Origin: Podochytrium sp. JEL0797
Lineage: Eukaryota; Chytridiomycota; Chytridiomycetes; Chytridiales; Chytriomycetaceae
Assembly (NCBI GenBank): GCA_027596195.1
Contig: JADGJG010000735.1
Location: 1-13,291, forward strand
Reading direction: 5' to 3'
DNA length: 13,291 nt
Below are positions 1 through 7,975 of the stretch, piece after piece (position 1 is the first letter of the stretch; each line of letters starts with the position of its first letter). A program made the translations under genes and the position numbers. The notes under the pieces were generated by a model that saw only the letters and a program-made list of their open reading frames with translations, was not told where the DNA came from and made no database searches.

Positions 1-595
1 CCTCCACCCAAAAATGAATCCCGGTCTGAGGGTGGATTCGGAAGGAAGATTCACGAAAACGAAGAATAAAATGGACTCTCCTATAATGTTCTATTTCGTA
101 TTAAACAAAGTGAACATGCAGAACCGACACGAAATCAGCATCGGATTCGATTTTCGATGTTTTCCTGGTCGTCGCTGCTTCTTCGCCTCTGATCTCGTTC
201 GGAATTGAGCCTCGAATGGTCACGTCGCTTCCTCGTTCTTCTTTGGCAGCGACGCAGCACTGTTTCCACGGCAACCTTCTGCAGGCACTGCTTCCGCGTC
301 TTGTTGCGTCCGTCCACTGATGGCATTCTCGGACGCCTTGCGCTGCGTCTTGGAGGATGGGTCTGCGGGTTTGAGTGCGCCTTTGGTTTTGGCAGGATTC
401 AAAAAAAAAATTTGGAAGATACGATTTTTTTTGTGATTTCAAATTTCGAAACCCGCGGCGGCGAGGATTCGCCCGACCACCCCAATCCCCTCTCCCTCGA
501 ATCCTCCGAATATCTGCCGACCACTATTGAAAACCCTCCTCAAGCCAAAAAAAAAGCTCGCGCAGCCCTACTCGGAAAGCCAACACTGGATTCGC
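1..595. other. Stretch without a supportable gene
   Basis: I see no recognisable product in this stretch. An AATAAA at about 65-70 could be the poly(A) signal of a plus-strand gene lying off the left edge. The minus strand between about 400 and 135 is open in overlapping frames. One 60-residue frame (402-220) is rich in Lys, Ser and Ala, but it begins with TTG, not ATG. A second frame (326-135, 63 residues) is very basic. They could be joined by a GT-AG step near 220-170, but the donor is poor, so I treat this as speculation. A run of ten A residues lies at 401-410. Confidence 0.4.
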
Positions 596-1279
596 ATGAA
601 CCAGCGCCTTCTCGTTCTCGAACAACGCGCTGCTCGCCTGAGAACCGAAATCCGCTTCCTCATGGATGAGGAGCAGCGGATTGACTCGGCGGATGCGACG
701 GCGACCCCTCGGAATCAATCAGCACCCCCCAACGCAAACAGAGAACAGGCGAGACCAATCCTTCTTGAGTCGAATTGCACGCAGAATAGGCTGAAACGCC
801 AGAATGGACTCCAGCCCCGAGGAAGGACAAATCCGCGATGCCGAGCCGATTCGCGCTCAGCTACTGTCCGTTAGACAGGGACGAAAGGAAGCGACGATGG
901 CCTCCTCGTCGGCGGTTGCCAGCACAAACTCTTCCGTGACCAAAGAAACTCCACGGTCCCGACTCGGAGTCCGCGAAACAGCCTCCAAGAATGCGTCACC
1001 GAACATTCCATGGCCTCCCTGCTTCAAATTCAACACCCACTTTGACATTGAAAAATGCTCCAACCCAAACTGCCAATTACGCCACGAATGCATCCTGTGC
1101 GCATACATTGGCTACGATTCTGTCCCGAGTTGGAGAAGGTGCCGTGGCGACGAACGTATTGCCTGTTTTTTCAGAGAGGTGAGGAGTGGTGTCGTCCTGC
1201 TCCTGGAAAAATTTGCTCGCAGGTGCACAAGTGTTTGAAGTGTGATTCGCGCGGACATGGATGTTTGCAGTGCTGTTAA
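596..1279 (+). pseudogene. Broken member (copy A) of the double zinc-module family
   Basis: This is a relic of the family seen intact at 6601-11065. An ATG at 596 opens a frame with a helical, coiled-coil-like segment (Leu/Arg/Glu rich, about 30 residues). That frame stops at 872-874. The first zinc module then reads in a different frame: Cys at 1020, then C-x11-C-x4-C-x3-H-x-C-x2-C, ending at 1100. The next expected His (CAT at 1106) and H-x4-C are back in the first frame. Only 5 bases lie between Cys 1098-1100 and that His, where relatives have 9 or 12. The spacer ending Y-C-L-F-F follows, and then a complete second module, C-x7-C-x3-H-x-C-x2-C-x4-H-x4-C, before TAA at 1277-1279. The intron that splits the other copies here is absent. 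The 5' frame change could be an unrecognised intron, but the shift inside the first module looks like a real lesion of about 4 bases. Relationship to the family is well supported; non-functionality is inferred. Confidence 0.6.
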
Positions 1280-1355
1280 GGAACGCGTTGGAATTTTTTT
1301 TGCTTTTTTCAAAAAAATCTCTTGATGATCAAGAAAGGAAAATGCGTCGCAAAAA

Positions 1356-1469
1356 ATGGCGCGAAAAAGGAAGCTTCGGAGCTTGACAAGAGAGCGAGCG
1401 GAACTGATCGCGACAGTTGCGGAGAAGGAGGCGGAAATTGCTCGCGTGTCGAATTCGGCAAAGTCGTGA
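1356..1469 (+). CDS. Unassigned 37-residue basic helical ORF
   Basis: A short ATG-initiated frame encodes a Lys/Arg-rich start followed by a Glu/Ala-rich segment with helix-forming composition. It ends at TGA 1467-1469. The same frame stays open beyond the stop and remains Lys/Glu/Arg rich to about 1570, as if a longer coiled-coil protein had acquired a stop, or as if this were part of a decayed gene. I do not recognise a family. It lies between the broken zinc-module copy and the tRNA gene. Chance is a reasonable alternative. Confidence 0.2.
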   Translation: MARKRKLRSLTRERAELIATVAEKEAEIARVSNSAKS

Positions 1470-1596
1470 GAGGAAGCCCACGTGCAGCGAGGATCCGCCG
1501 AGTGTTTCGAGAGAGTCAAGAAGGCCAGAGAAGCTCAAAAACGCCATCTCAGCTGCAGTTGCAGCAAAACAGGGAGAGGGGGGAAGGAGACGGAGG

Positions 1597-1600
1597 AAAA
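1597..1600 (-). terminator. Pol III terminator of the tRNA gene
   Basis: Four T residues on the minus strand, three bases past the tRNA discriminator base, form the usual RNA polymerase III stop signal. Confidence 0.7.
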
Positions 1601-1603
1601 GAT

Positions 1604-1676
1604 TGGAGAAGCAGGGCATTGATCCCTGTGCCTCCCGCATGCTAAGCGGGCGCTCTACCACTTGAGCTACATCCCC
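1604..1676 (-). tRNA. tRNA-Ala (anticodon AGC)
   Basis: A 73-nt cloverleaf folds in full on the minus strand. It has a 7-bp acceptor stem, D stem GCTC/GAGC, anticodon stem CCCGC/GCGGG with loop TTAGCAT, a 5-nt variable loop, and T stem CAGGG/CCCTG. The anticodon AGC reads Ala codons, with A34 normally edited to inosine. The acceptor stem holds a G3-U70 wobble pair, the hallmark identity element for alanyl-tRNA synthetase. There is no intron, and CCA is not encoded, as expected in a eukaryote. The A box (D-arm) and B box (T-arm) are internal. Two oddities are visible: a T6-T67 mismatch in the acceptor stem, and a T loop that starts with A instead of T (ATCAATG). Confidence 0.95.
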
Positions 1677-1845
1677 ATATAATTTTCGGGGGACAATCAG
1701 TACATGAATATACAAAAAGTTTTCATATTTGTCTTCTTTATTTCTCAACTTTTAACTTTTAAATTTATAAATCGAGGAAAGATCGAATCTCTCCCTTCGT
1801 CTTCATGAATTATTATATTATTTATCAGTGGAAAAGTAAGAAAGT

Positions 1846-3049
1846 TCAGACAATCGACGATCCTCCTCTCCGCTTCTCCACCGCTCTCCGATTCTGGAAC
1901 CTAATGACCCAAAGAAAAAAAGCGTAAGTAAGCCAAAAAATACGAGGATAAACGCAACAGCACTCACCAAATTCTCAACTTGCGCTTCTCCATCCCCACC
2001 CGGTCCGCCATTTCCTTCATCCGCTCCGGCGTTGGATGCGGGTTTTCGGCATACCGCTGCTTCAACCACTCCATCTGCTTCTTGGGCATCCGAATCCGCT
2101 GCACGTTCGGGTCGGTTTTCGGGTTCGGGATGGATTCGTCAAACTCCACTGAGTCCGAATCTGCGCCCAAGTCAGAGGCAGCGGTGCTGGTGCTTCTGCT
2201 TCTGATTGCGGGGATCCGAGTGGAGGGTTGAAGGTGGTGTGGTGAATCGGAGATAGTGTGGTGGTCGAGAGACGGGCTGGTTGTGAGGTGGTTGGCAGAG
2301 GCGGACGAGGTTGGTTCGAAGGGTGTGGCGTCGAAAAAAGAGTACATCCCGAAAGGGAAGTTGGATGGAGTTGTCGAGAGAGAAGGTTGTAATAGGGGCT
2401 GGTGAGGGGAGAGCAAGAGATGTGGAGGAGGTATTCTTGGAGATTGGAATTCGCCGACAAAGTCGCGACGGGGAATTTCCAAATTGTGAAGAATAGAGTG
2501 TGTGGGAGAGTACTGATTCTGAGAAGTTTGGAGTAGTGGTTGTTGAAGGACCGGAGAAAAGGTCATGTTTGATTGAAGGACAGGTTCGTGAGGATAACTT
2601 GCTTGAAGGGTTGGATACGGAAACATTCCACTCCTACTCTCCTGCACAAGGGGCACATCCAATGATCCGAACGCGCCAGTAGCCAGCAGATCGGAATTTT
2701 GCAAGTCCGCTTGAGAGACCCACAATGGCACTGAATTCGCCGATTCTGTTTGATTCAACAGCATCAACTCCAACAACTCGTGCTCAAGCCGACTTATTTC
2801 AGCATGGCGAACCGTTGGGTCGAGAAATCGTGACTGGCCCACAGAGTCGAAGCTCGCAAGCCCCACAGGGGACTGCCGGACCGCGGACAGTGGATTGAGC
2901 GCAAACTCACTCACCGCATGAGTGCGGGGGTATAACCCTTCTGGGTGATTCGCAGCTGGCAGTGAAAAGGATGCTTCTGTTGGGGACTTGTCGCTCTGGG
3001 CGTGATGCAGTTGCATCGCGTCGCGATGCGAGCTCGTTGAGAGGGACAT
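1846..3049 (-). CDS. Homeodomain transcription factor
   Basis: Two exons (3049-1968 and 1900-1846), separated by a 67-bp GT-AG intron (1967-1901), encode 378 residues. The homeodomain occupies residues about 314-373. It has Arg5, Leu16, Tyr20 (in place of the common Phe), Trp48, Phe49, Gln50, Asn51 and Arg53, so the DNA-recognition helix is intact. It has the ordinary 60-residue length with no TALE insertion. The intron splits the Trp48 codon (TG|G), so the recognition helix exists only after splicing. Only five residues follow the domain. The long N-terminal part is Ser/Pro/His/Leu rich, probably disordered, and a plausible activation region. I chose the ATG at 3049 because the frame upstream has no other ATG and is AT-rich leader-like sequence. 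The protein is nuclear and DNA-binding by family. Target genes and role are unknown; homeobox genes of this kind in fungi often act in development or mating. Confidence 0.88.
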
Positions 3050-3110
3050 GCAACAATCAATCAAAAATTTAAAAGCAATTTTTTTGGCAAACGGCAAACG
3101 GAAGGGGAGC

Positions 3111-3146
3111 CCTGCCGCTTTTGCTCTTTGATACAAAAGCGGCAGG
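3111..3146. promoter_or_regulatory. Perfect 13-bp inverted repeat in the homeobox 5' leader
   Basis: Arms CCTGCCGCTTTTG (3111-3123) and CAAAAGCGGCAGG (3134-3146) are exact reverse complements around a 10-base loop. The element lies 62 to 97 bases upstream of the homeobox ATG. If transcribed it would form a stable hairpin in the leader. It could also be a palindromic protein-binding site. Its function is inferred only from position. Confidence 0.45.
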
Positions 3147-3173
3147 TTTCTTGAGTCAAGCCCAATTTTTGGT

Positions 3174-3212
3174 AGGTGGACCACCTCCTGCGCTCTCGAA
3201 ATGACTCACGTG
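3174..3212. promoter_or_regulatory. Short palindromes in the divergent promoter region
   Basis: Two short symmetric motifs sit between the divergent homeobox and AP-1 sigma genes: AGGTGG-A-CCACCT at 3174-3186 and an E-box CACGTG at 3207-3212. Both are common chance motifs in DNA of this composition. I record them only because they lie in a likely control region. Confidence 0.2.
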
Positions 3213-3267
3213 AACCAAGTTTTAAGGCACTCCCCCTTTTGTTTCACAGCGTCAGTTGGTGGCATAA

Positions 3268-3705
3268 CCGCAAGGTCTGGGAAACGAAATCGTGAATTTA
3301 ATTCCTTCTGGAGGTCTCATCCTTTCGAGAATCTCATCCAAGGTTTCCACACAGGCGTCCTTGACGGTCGCCAATGCCTCTAATTTCGGCCGAATCTACG
3401 CTAAACGACGTTGGGACTTCAACCCCGTCACACTCTGGCGTTTTCACTGATGACTGTGGGTGGAAGACTATGCCGAGATATCGGTGCAGTCTCAAACAAC
3501 TGGACACCAAGGCTGCAAGTTCTTTCGAGACTCGGAGGCCAAGCAGGAGGATTGTGGAACTGATTTCAAGGAGATTTCTGTGGAAATGAGGAAGTACCTC
3601 GCGTATATGGATTTGATGATTGTGAAGAGGGCAGAACAAAGGCTGCAATCCCTCGACGTCTTCGCACACCCAACCTTCCATTCCTCCCCATTTGAAAAAA
3701 CATAG
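3268..3705 (+). pseudogene. Unassigned coding-like stretch with two adjacent in-frame stops
   Basis: One plus-strand frame is open from 3268 to TAG 3703-3705 apart from TGA TGA at 3448-3453. The part before the stops is basic and aromatic (a segment reading KRRWDFNPVTLW). The part after is helix-like and Lys/Glu rich. The stretch ends 10 bases before the AP-1 sigma ATG. The minus strand also holds a 132-residue ATG frame (3732-3334) over the same DNA, so the coding strand is uncertain. I do not recognise either product. It could be a decayed gene, a fragment of a mobile element, or chance openness of the 5' region of AP-1 sigma. Confidence 0.22.
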
Positions 3706-3715
3706 CGAAGAAAAA

Positions 3716-4355
3716 ATGGCCGTTCGCTTCATCCTGCTCGTCTCGCGCCAGGGTAACTTGGCCTCCGGTTCTGTCCCTCAAATAACCAACTGATCGACGC
3801 TTCCTCTGGTTTCGAATCTGTTCCAGGCAAGATCCGACTCACGAAATGGTTCACCAGCGATTGGTCCACGAAGGAGAAGGCGAAGGCCGTCAAAGAAGTC
3901 AGCCAAACGGTTCTCTCGAGGCGCACAAAGATGTGCAACGTGCTCGAATACAAGGGTGCGTGACAGCGCCATGTTGATTGTCAAACGAAACCCAAACGGT
4001 CAAACTTGTCTAACACAAACAAATCACGCCCCGCCCCTCATTCACCTCGACCGATCCAGATTACAAAGTAGTCTACCGCCGCTACGCAAGTCTCTACTTC
4101 ATCGCCGGCACAGACATGGACGACAACGAGCTCCTGACCCTCGAAATCATTCACCGATATGTCGAAGTCCTCGACAAGTGGTTCCAGAACGTTTGCGAAC
4201 TCGACATCATCTTCAACTTTCAGCAGGCATACACGATTCTCGATGAGTTGTTGATTGGGGGGGAACTGCAGGAGTCGAGCAAGCGGTCAGCGATCAATTC
4301 GCTGAAGCGGATGGAGGAGACGGAGAAGGCAGAAATGGCGAATAATCTGTTATAG
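3716..4355 (+). CDS. AP1S: AP-1 clathrin adaptor complex, sigma (small) subunit
   Basis: Three exons (3716-3752, 3827-3955, 4060-4355) with GT-AG introns of 74 and 104 bp give 153 residues, close to the usual 155-160 of the family. The whole protein is the longin-like small-subunit fold. Diagnostic stretches are the N-terminal [14 protein letters not shown], then [12 protein letters not shown], and [19 protein letters not shown]. The [20 protein letters not shown] region and the [21 protein letters not shown] region favour AP-1 sigma over AP-2 or AP-3 sigma. In the cell it joins gamma, beta1 and mu1 to sort cargo between trans-Golgi network and endosomes, and it helps bind acidic dileucine signals. 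The gene is divergent from the homeobox gene. Only the C-terminal tail (last 20 residues) departs from the family. No lesions are seen. Confidence 0.95.
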
Positions 4356-4394
4356 TGATTCGTGTTTCGTTCTTGCAGTGAGGCGTGGCGCGGA

Positions 4395-4407
4395 GGGGGG
4401 GGGGGGG
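4395..4407. repeat. G13 homopolymer
   Basis: Thirteen G residues lie about 40 bases after the AP-1 sigma stop codon, in the probable 3' UTR. Such a tract is prone to length change and to sequencing error. Confidence 0.85.
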
Positions 4408-4425
4408 ATTCTGCGGATATTTGTT

Positions 4426-4692
4426 TTAACATAAAACCTTGTGAAGCTCTCCGAATAATGATTGCAACGGGAATGACGCGTCGATGCACATGTCTTCGCA
4501 ATACGCTCGCCCAGCTTTTGTGCGACCTAATTTGAATTTCATTGAAATGCCTGTGAAATGCCCGCGTTGATGATCATGTGCCGCCAACGCAGATCCGTCG
4601 TTGACGCCGTGATACCCTTTCAACTCACGCGCATTATCACTGCACGTAATTATTCGGTATTCCCCGATCAAGACGTTATCCCAGGCCGTCAT
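4426..4692 (-). CDS. Unassigned 88-residue minus-strand ORF
   Basis: An ATG at 4692 opens an 88-residue frame of mixed, globular-looking composition (four Cys, several His and Gly), ending at TAA 4428-4426, 70 bases past the AP-1 sigma stop on the other strand. A second minus-strand frame (4886-4689, 65 residues, basic) ends in a TGA that overlaps this ATG as ATGA. A plus-strand frame (4558-4905) is also open over the same DNA. I recognise none of them. If real, the two minus frames could be one gene with a frame change or small intron. Chance is at least as likely. Confidence 0.22.
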   Translation of the reverse strand: MTAWDNVLIGEYRIITCSDNARELKGYHGVNDGSALAAHDHQRGHFTGISMKFKLGRTKAGRAYCEDMCIDASFPLQSLFGELHKVLC

Positions 4693-4892
4693 TTTCGATC
4701 TCCAAGTGTCCAAGAAAACTCGCCGCGTTCAGCCGGTTTCTTCAAGACCGCACCCGCACACCGGCGATGCGTTTCCGAAAACGGTGGGATCGCGCCTCTA
4801 TACATCCTGTTCCTCATTCGCTTCGGGACGAGAGTTGCATCAAGGCATCTCCAGGCGATTTGGAGGCGGTCGGTGAGGTTGGTCAATCACTC

Positions 4893-5145
4893 CCTTTTTT
4901 TTTAGTATTAATACAATGGAGAGAGAAATTTAAGCACCTTGAACGCGATTGGCAAAATCGTCGCTTCATGCGGGTTTTGACTTTTCCAAGAAATTCCTGA
5001 GAAATTCCTTCGTCAGCGGATAAGCGACAGTTGAACCCGCCCACTTTCACTCCAGCCGCAAGTGATGCCAACGATTTTATTAACAAATTGACAATAAATT
5101 GATTCACGCTCTTTCCGAACGTCAAGGTTTGAAATCTCCACAAAA
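4893..5145. other. Intergenic region and leader of the acetyltransferase gene
   Basis: AT-rich DNA with T runs and no gene I can support. It probably carries the promoter and 5' UTR of the downstream GNAT gene. Confidence 0.5.
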
Positions 5146-5829
5146 ATGATCCGTAGAACCACAAAGGTAATCACAGCACCGGACCCTGCAGATCCACAGA
5201 AATGGATCAAGACCACGACGGTGACCACAACCACGGTGACTGCCAAGAGTCTGAAATCACAAGATCATGCAATCACACCGACGGCGAGACTGCCACCAGC
5301 TGTGAAGCTTCAAAGGATTGAGGATCCGACTCAACAAGACATTGATTGCATGATTCGGTTGAGAACCGATTGCGGATGGGGGGCTGTGAGTGTTCCAGCG
5401 TGGATTGACGATCCTGAACGCCTCAACTTTTTTGTCCGGGCCTCTGGAGAAGTCAAAGAACCTGTCATCGGTATTTTATAGTCGGTTTTTGCTTTGCAAT
5501 GCTGAAGTGTATTTTTGGCAGGAATGATCTCGTTGATTTTGGAATATCCGGATTCGGACTTTGCCCATCGCGCAACTCACAAGGCCATGATTGCATCCCT
5601 TTGTATTCTGAAAGCGTGGGAAGGAAGAGGTTATGGAAAGCAGAGTGTGAGGGAACTCGAGGCATACGCCGCGCGCGAATTTGGAGCGAAAGAGATTACG
5701 CTTGAAACTGCCGGGGAAAGCCTGCTGCGCATGTATTCGAGTCTTGGATACACCGAGTTCCGCGAGAGACGCGCGACTTTTTACAGCGATTCTGTGGCGA
5801 GTTTCCGCAAAGCGATTGCAGTGGAATGA
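5146..5829 (+). CDS. GNAT-family N-acetyltransferase
   Basis: Two exons (5146-5470 and 5522-5829) around a 51-bp GT-AG intron give 210 residues. The GNAT core is in the second half. Strand beta4 is around residues 110-117 (MISLILEY). The acetyl-CoA loop is E142-G-R-G-Y-G147, fitting Q/R-x-x-G-x-G/A except that Glu replaces the first Gln/Arg. A long helix follows, and a motif-B-like segment, L-R-M-Y-x-x-L-G-Y, lies near residues 177-187. The family transfers acetyl from acetyl-CoA to an amine; the substrate here is unknown. The first 45 residues are Thr/Lys rich (a run of TTTVTTTTVTA) and look disordered. The ATG at 5146 is the first in the frame. The splice rebuilds Gly109 and joins the two parts of the fold without loss. 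It resembles fungal stand-alone GNAT proteins of unassigned role. Confidence 0.85.
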
Positions 5830-6029
5830 TTCAGGATTTTAATTTTGTTTTTATGGATGGTGAAGCAAAAATTGGAATTTCTGGGGAATATCGTGCGGAA
5901 TTCAATGCGTTTTCAAGCATCAGTGCGTGTGCAGTGCGTATGTTGCAATTCAACGCGCCCTTCTTCCGTATCTAAAGAGGAAGTACATTTTACGCACATT
6001 TCCATCCATGACACTATTCCGTCTTGAAA

Positions 6030-6269
6030 TTAAGCACTAACACAAGCGCAATGGCGGCCAAATGACAGCGCAAAATCAACCACCACCGCGAATCCGCCGC
6101 CACACAAGCTTCCGCAAGTGTCGACACTCAACGCGAACCCGAATCCGACCGAAAACAGCAGCCACCCCAACCAGCCCAAGACTTTGGAAAATTCGCCGCT
6201 CAAATTCGAATATCCCTTCACAATCCTCGTCTTCTCGGTCGTAATGTGCGAGGGAACGGAATCCAACAT
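6030..6269 (-). CDS. Possible small single-pass membrane protein (79 residues)
   Basis: An ATG at 6269 opens a 79-residue frame. Its first 30 residues are polar. A hydrophobic stretch (residues about 32-48, Gly/Trp/Phe/Leu rich) could span a membrane. A Cys/Gly-rich hydrophobic tail follows, and the stop is TAA. A second overlapping ATG frame starts at 6282, and an open plus-strand frame covers the same DNA, so the evidence is weak. I do not recognise a family. It would converge on the acetyltransferase gene. Confidence 0.25.
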   Translation of the reverse strand: MLDSVPSHITTEKTRIVKGYSNLSGEFSKVLGWLGWLLFSVGFGFALSVDTCGSLCGGGFAVVVDFALSFGRHCACVSA

Positions 6270-6511
6270 TGGTCACGAACATTTTATGGGGAAGTCCGAC
6301 GGTACGACGCCCGTTTTGCGGGATCTGACTGGCTGTTCCAATTGATAATATTGATCGCGTCGATGAGAAAAAAATTTGAACGAAGCTTGCAAGAAGCGTT
6401 CCCCTCGAATTTCGAATAATTTCTCATATGTGAGGTCGCGTCGAAGGTTTGCAAAATCACTTGACGAGGGCTATACCCTATCGATGATCAACCGGCACAT
6501 ATTCGAGTGAT

Positions 6512-6574
6512 ATGTCAGGTCACGAAGAGCTTTTGGCGAGAGATCGAAAGAGACGCGATTGTTTGTTGTTTTGA
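6512..6574 (+). promoter_or_regulatory. Possible upstream ORF of gene B (20 codons)
   Basis: An ATG at 6512 opens a 20-codon frame that ends in TGA 26 bases before the start codon of gene B. If the transcript starts upstream of it, this small frame would reduce initiation at the main start. There is no transcript evidence. Confidence 0.2.
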
Positions 6575-6600
6575 CCCAAATTGCCGAGCTCCAAAAAAAA

Positions 6601-7765
6601 ATGAACCCGCCACCGCCCCCTGTCCCACCGCGTGGTTATAGCGAGTTGTGCGCCGAGTTCCCCGACTATTTGGCCAACGTCGCTGCAGGAAAAGCTTCTC
6701 CCGCGCAGGTTGGCGAGGCTCGCGCGTTCATCAAGGACCTCTTGAAAGTGCAGAAAACGGAAGCCAAAGCTGCCTTGAAAGCAATCCAGGAGTATTACGA
6801 GCAACAGGTTTGAGCATTCCCAACGAGCAGGGGATCATGGCAGTTGCTGATCTAGCCCGCGCGCCGCACACAGCATCCTTTCCCACAAATCCCACAAAAT
6901 CCAACTACCACAGACTCATCTCCAGTTCTTTCAAACGAGGCCATAATTACGACCTTCTATGGGCGCATCTTGTTTCTCGAATCAGCCCTGGTCGATCTGA
7001 CTGTCAAACTGGCCAAACTCGAATCCCAAAACCCCGACTTGTCGCATCCAGCCACTCACACACGCATATCCCCAGCTGTTGAAAACATGACACATCTTGG
7101 CTCCGAAAAATATCAGAATGCCGACCCGCACCTTTCATTCAAGGACTCCACGAACCCAGAAAACCCTCCTCATTCCACTCCTGCAAGCAATCTTGAAAGT
7201 GCGACCCTGCCTATGGCTCGCCAGAGCTCCGAAACCAGCAGTTGCATTACCTCGTCAAAGTCAGCAGACGCGTCCGCCCAAAGCCGCCTTGCTCCCGACT
7301 TGCCCGATTCTCACCCTCCAATCCGAAAAGAGCTTGCTGATTCTTCACCCCGCAAGAGAAATCGCTCCGATTCTCGCGACTGCACACACAAACGCGAGCG
7401 TGAACCGGAACGGACGCGCACGGCGTTCAACAAGATTTGCGCCGACTTTCAAAAACCGAGAGGATGTTCTGAGGAAAATTGTGGGCTGCATGCGTGCATG
7501 ATTTGCAATGGGGAGCATGGTCCGTGGACTTGCCCAATGGTCAAGAGGGGTAATTCTAAAGTCGCATCGTATTGCAGGTTTTGGTGAGTGGTTAACCCCC
7601 TTCCATTTCAGCCATCGCTGTAAGGCTATATTAACTCTCAATTGATGCAGGAACTGTGGAGTCTCGTGCGGGAGTCGTTGTATTTCCAAGCACCAGTGTT
7701 TACGCTGCAATTCAATTGCCCATGGATCTGCCGAATGCAAAGGGGCATACTCGAACAGTCTATAA
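6601..7765 (+). CDS. Double zinc-module protein, gene B
   Basis: Three exons are inferred: 6601-6807, 6874-7583 and 7651-7765, giving 343 residues. Intron 1 (6808-6873) has a GTTTGA donor. An alternative in-frame acceptor at 6855 would add six residues. Intron 2 is 67 bp. Domains in order: a Pro-rich start and a helical block (residues about 13-69); a second short helical, leucine-rich block; a Ser/Pro/Arg-rich disordered linker; module 1 from Cys258, C-x8-C-x4-C-x2-H-x-C-x2-C-x3-H-x4-C; a spacer ending Y-C-R-F-W, split by intron 2 in the Trp codon; and module 2, C-x3-C-x3-C-x3-H-x-C-x2-C-x4-H-x4-C. The spacing combines a CCCH finger with CCHC knuckles, which in known families bind RNA or single-stranded nucleic acid. 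That role is inference here. It is first of three tandem copies on this strand and shares a near-identical 5' end with gene C. A domesticated transposon nucleocapsid-like protein is an alternative origin. Confidence 0.72.
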
Positions 7766-7975
7766 CCTTGTTTTTCTCGTTCCATCAGATTCCTTACGTG
7801 AAAGACCTGCCGCCTCCCGTTTGAGGAATCGAAAGAGATTACTTTTGACTTATTTTTTTTCAACAAACAATGATCGTTCCCTTAAAACCCGTTTTCCTCT
7901 TCTTGTCAATATACCCTCAACGCGGCTCATGCCGAGTTAGATAAGAAAAGGGGTGTTTTTGTTTTTGATACAATA

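Larger units (their letters stand above)
5830..6600. other. Long mostly non-coding stretch upstream of gene B
   Basis: This holds the 3' UTR of the acetyltransferase gene, a region with several overlapping open frames (6030-6420, see the separate minus-strand entry), and the leader of gene B. One plus-strand frame is open from about 6065 to 6418 but has no ATG. I see no tRNA or recognisable element. Confidence 0.4.

Noticed and set aside
596..1279. Transposon nucleocapsid origin for the zinc family as a current mobile element
   Set aside because: No reverse transcriptase, integrase, transposase, terminal repeats or target-site duplications are visible near any copy, and the copies keep introns. 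An ancient domestication cannot be excluded.
3013..3029. 8-bp palindrome GCATCGCG-T-CGCGATGC
   Set aside because: It lies inside the homeobox coding sequence, where Arg/His/Ala codons explain it. No sign of a separate function.
3050..3184. N-terminal extension of the homeobox protein to 3184
   Set aside because: The extension would start with GTG and contains no ATG. The sequence is AT-rich and contains the hairpin, so it reads as a 5' leader.
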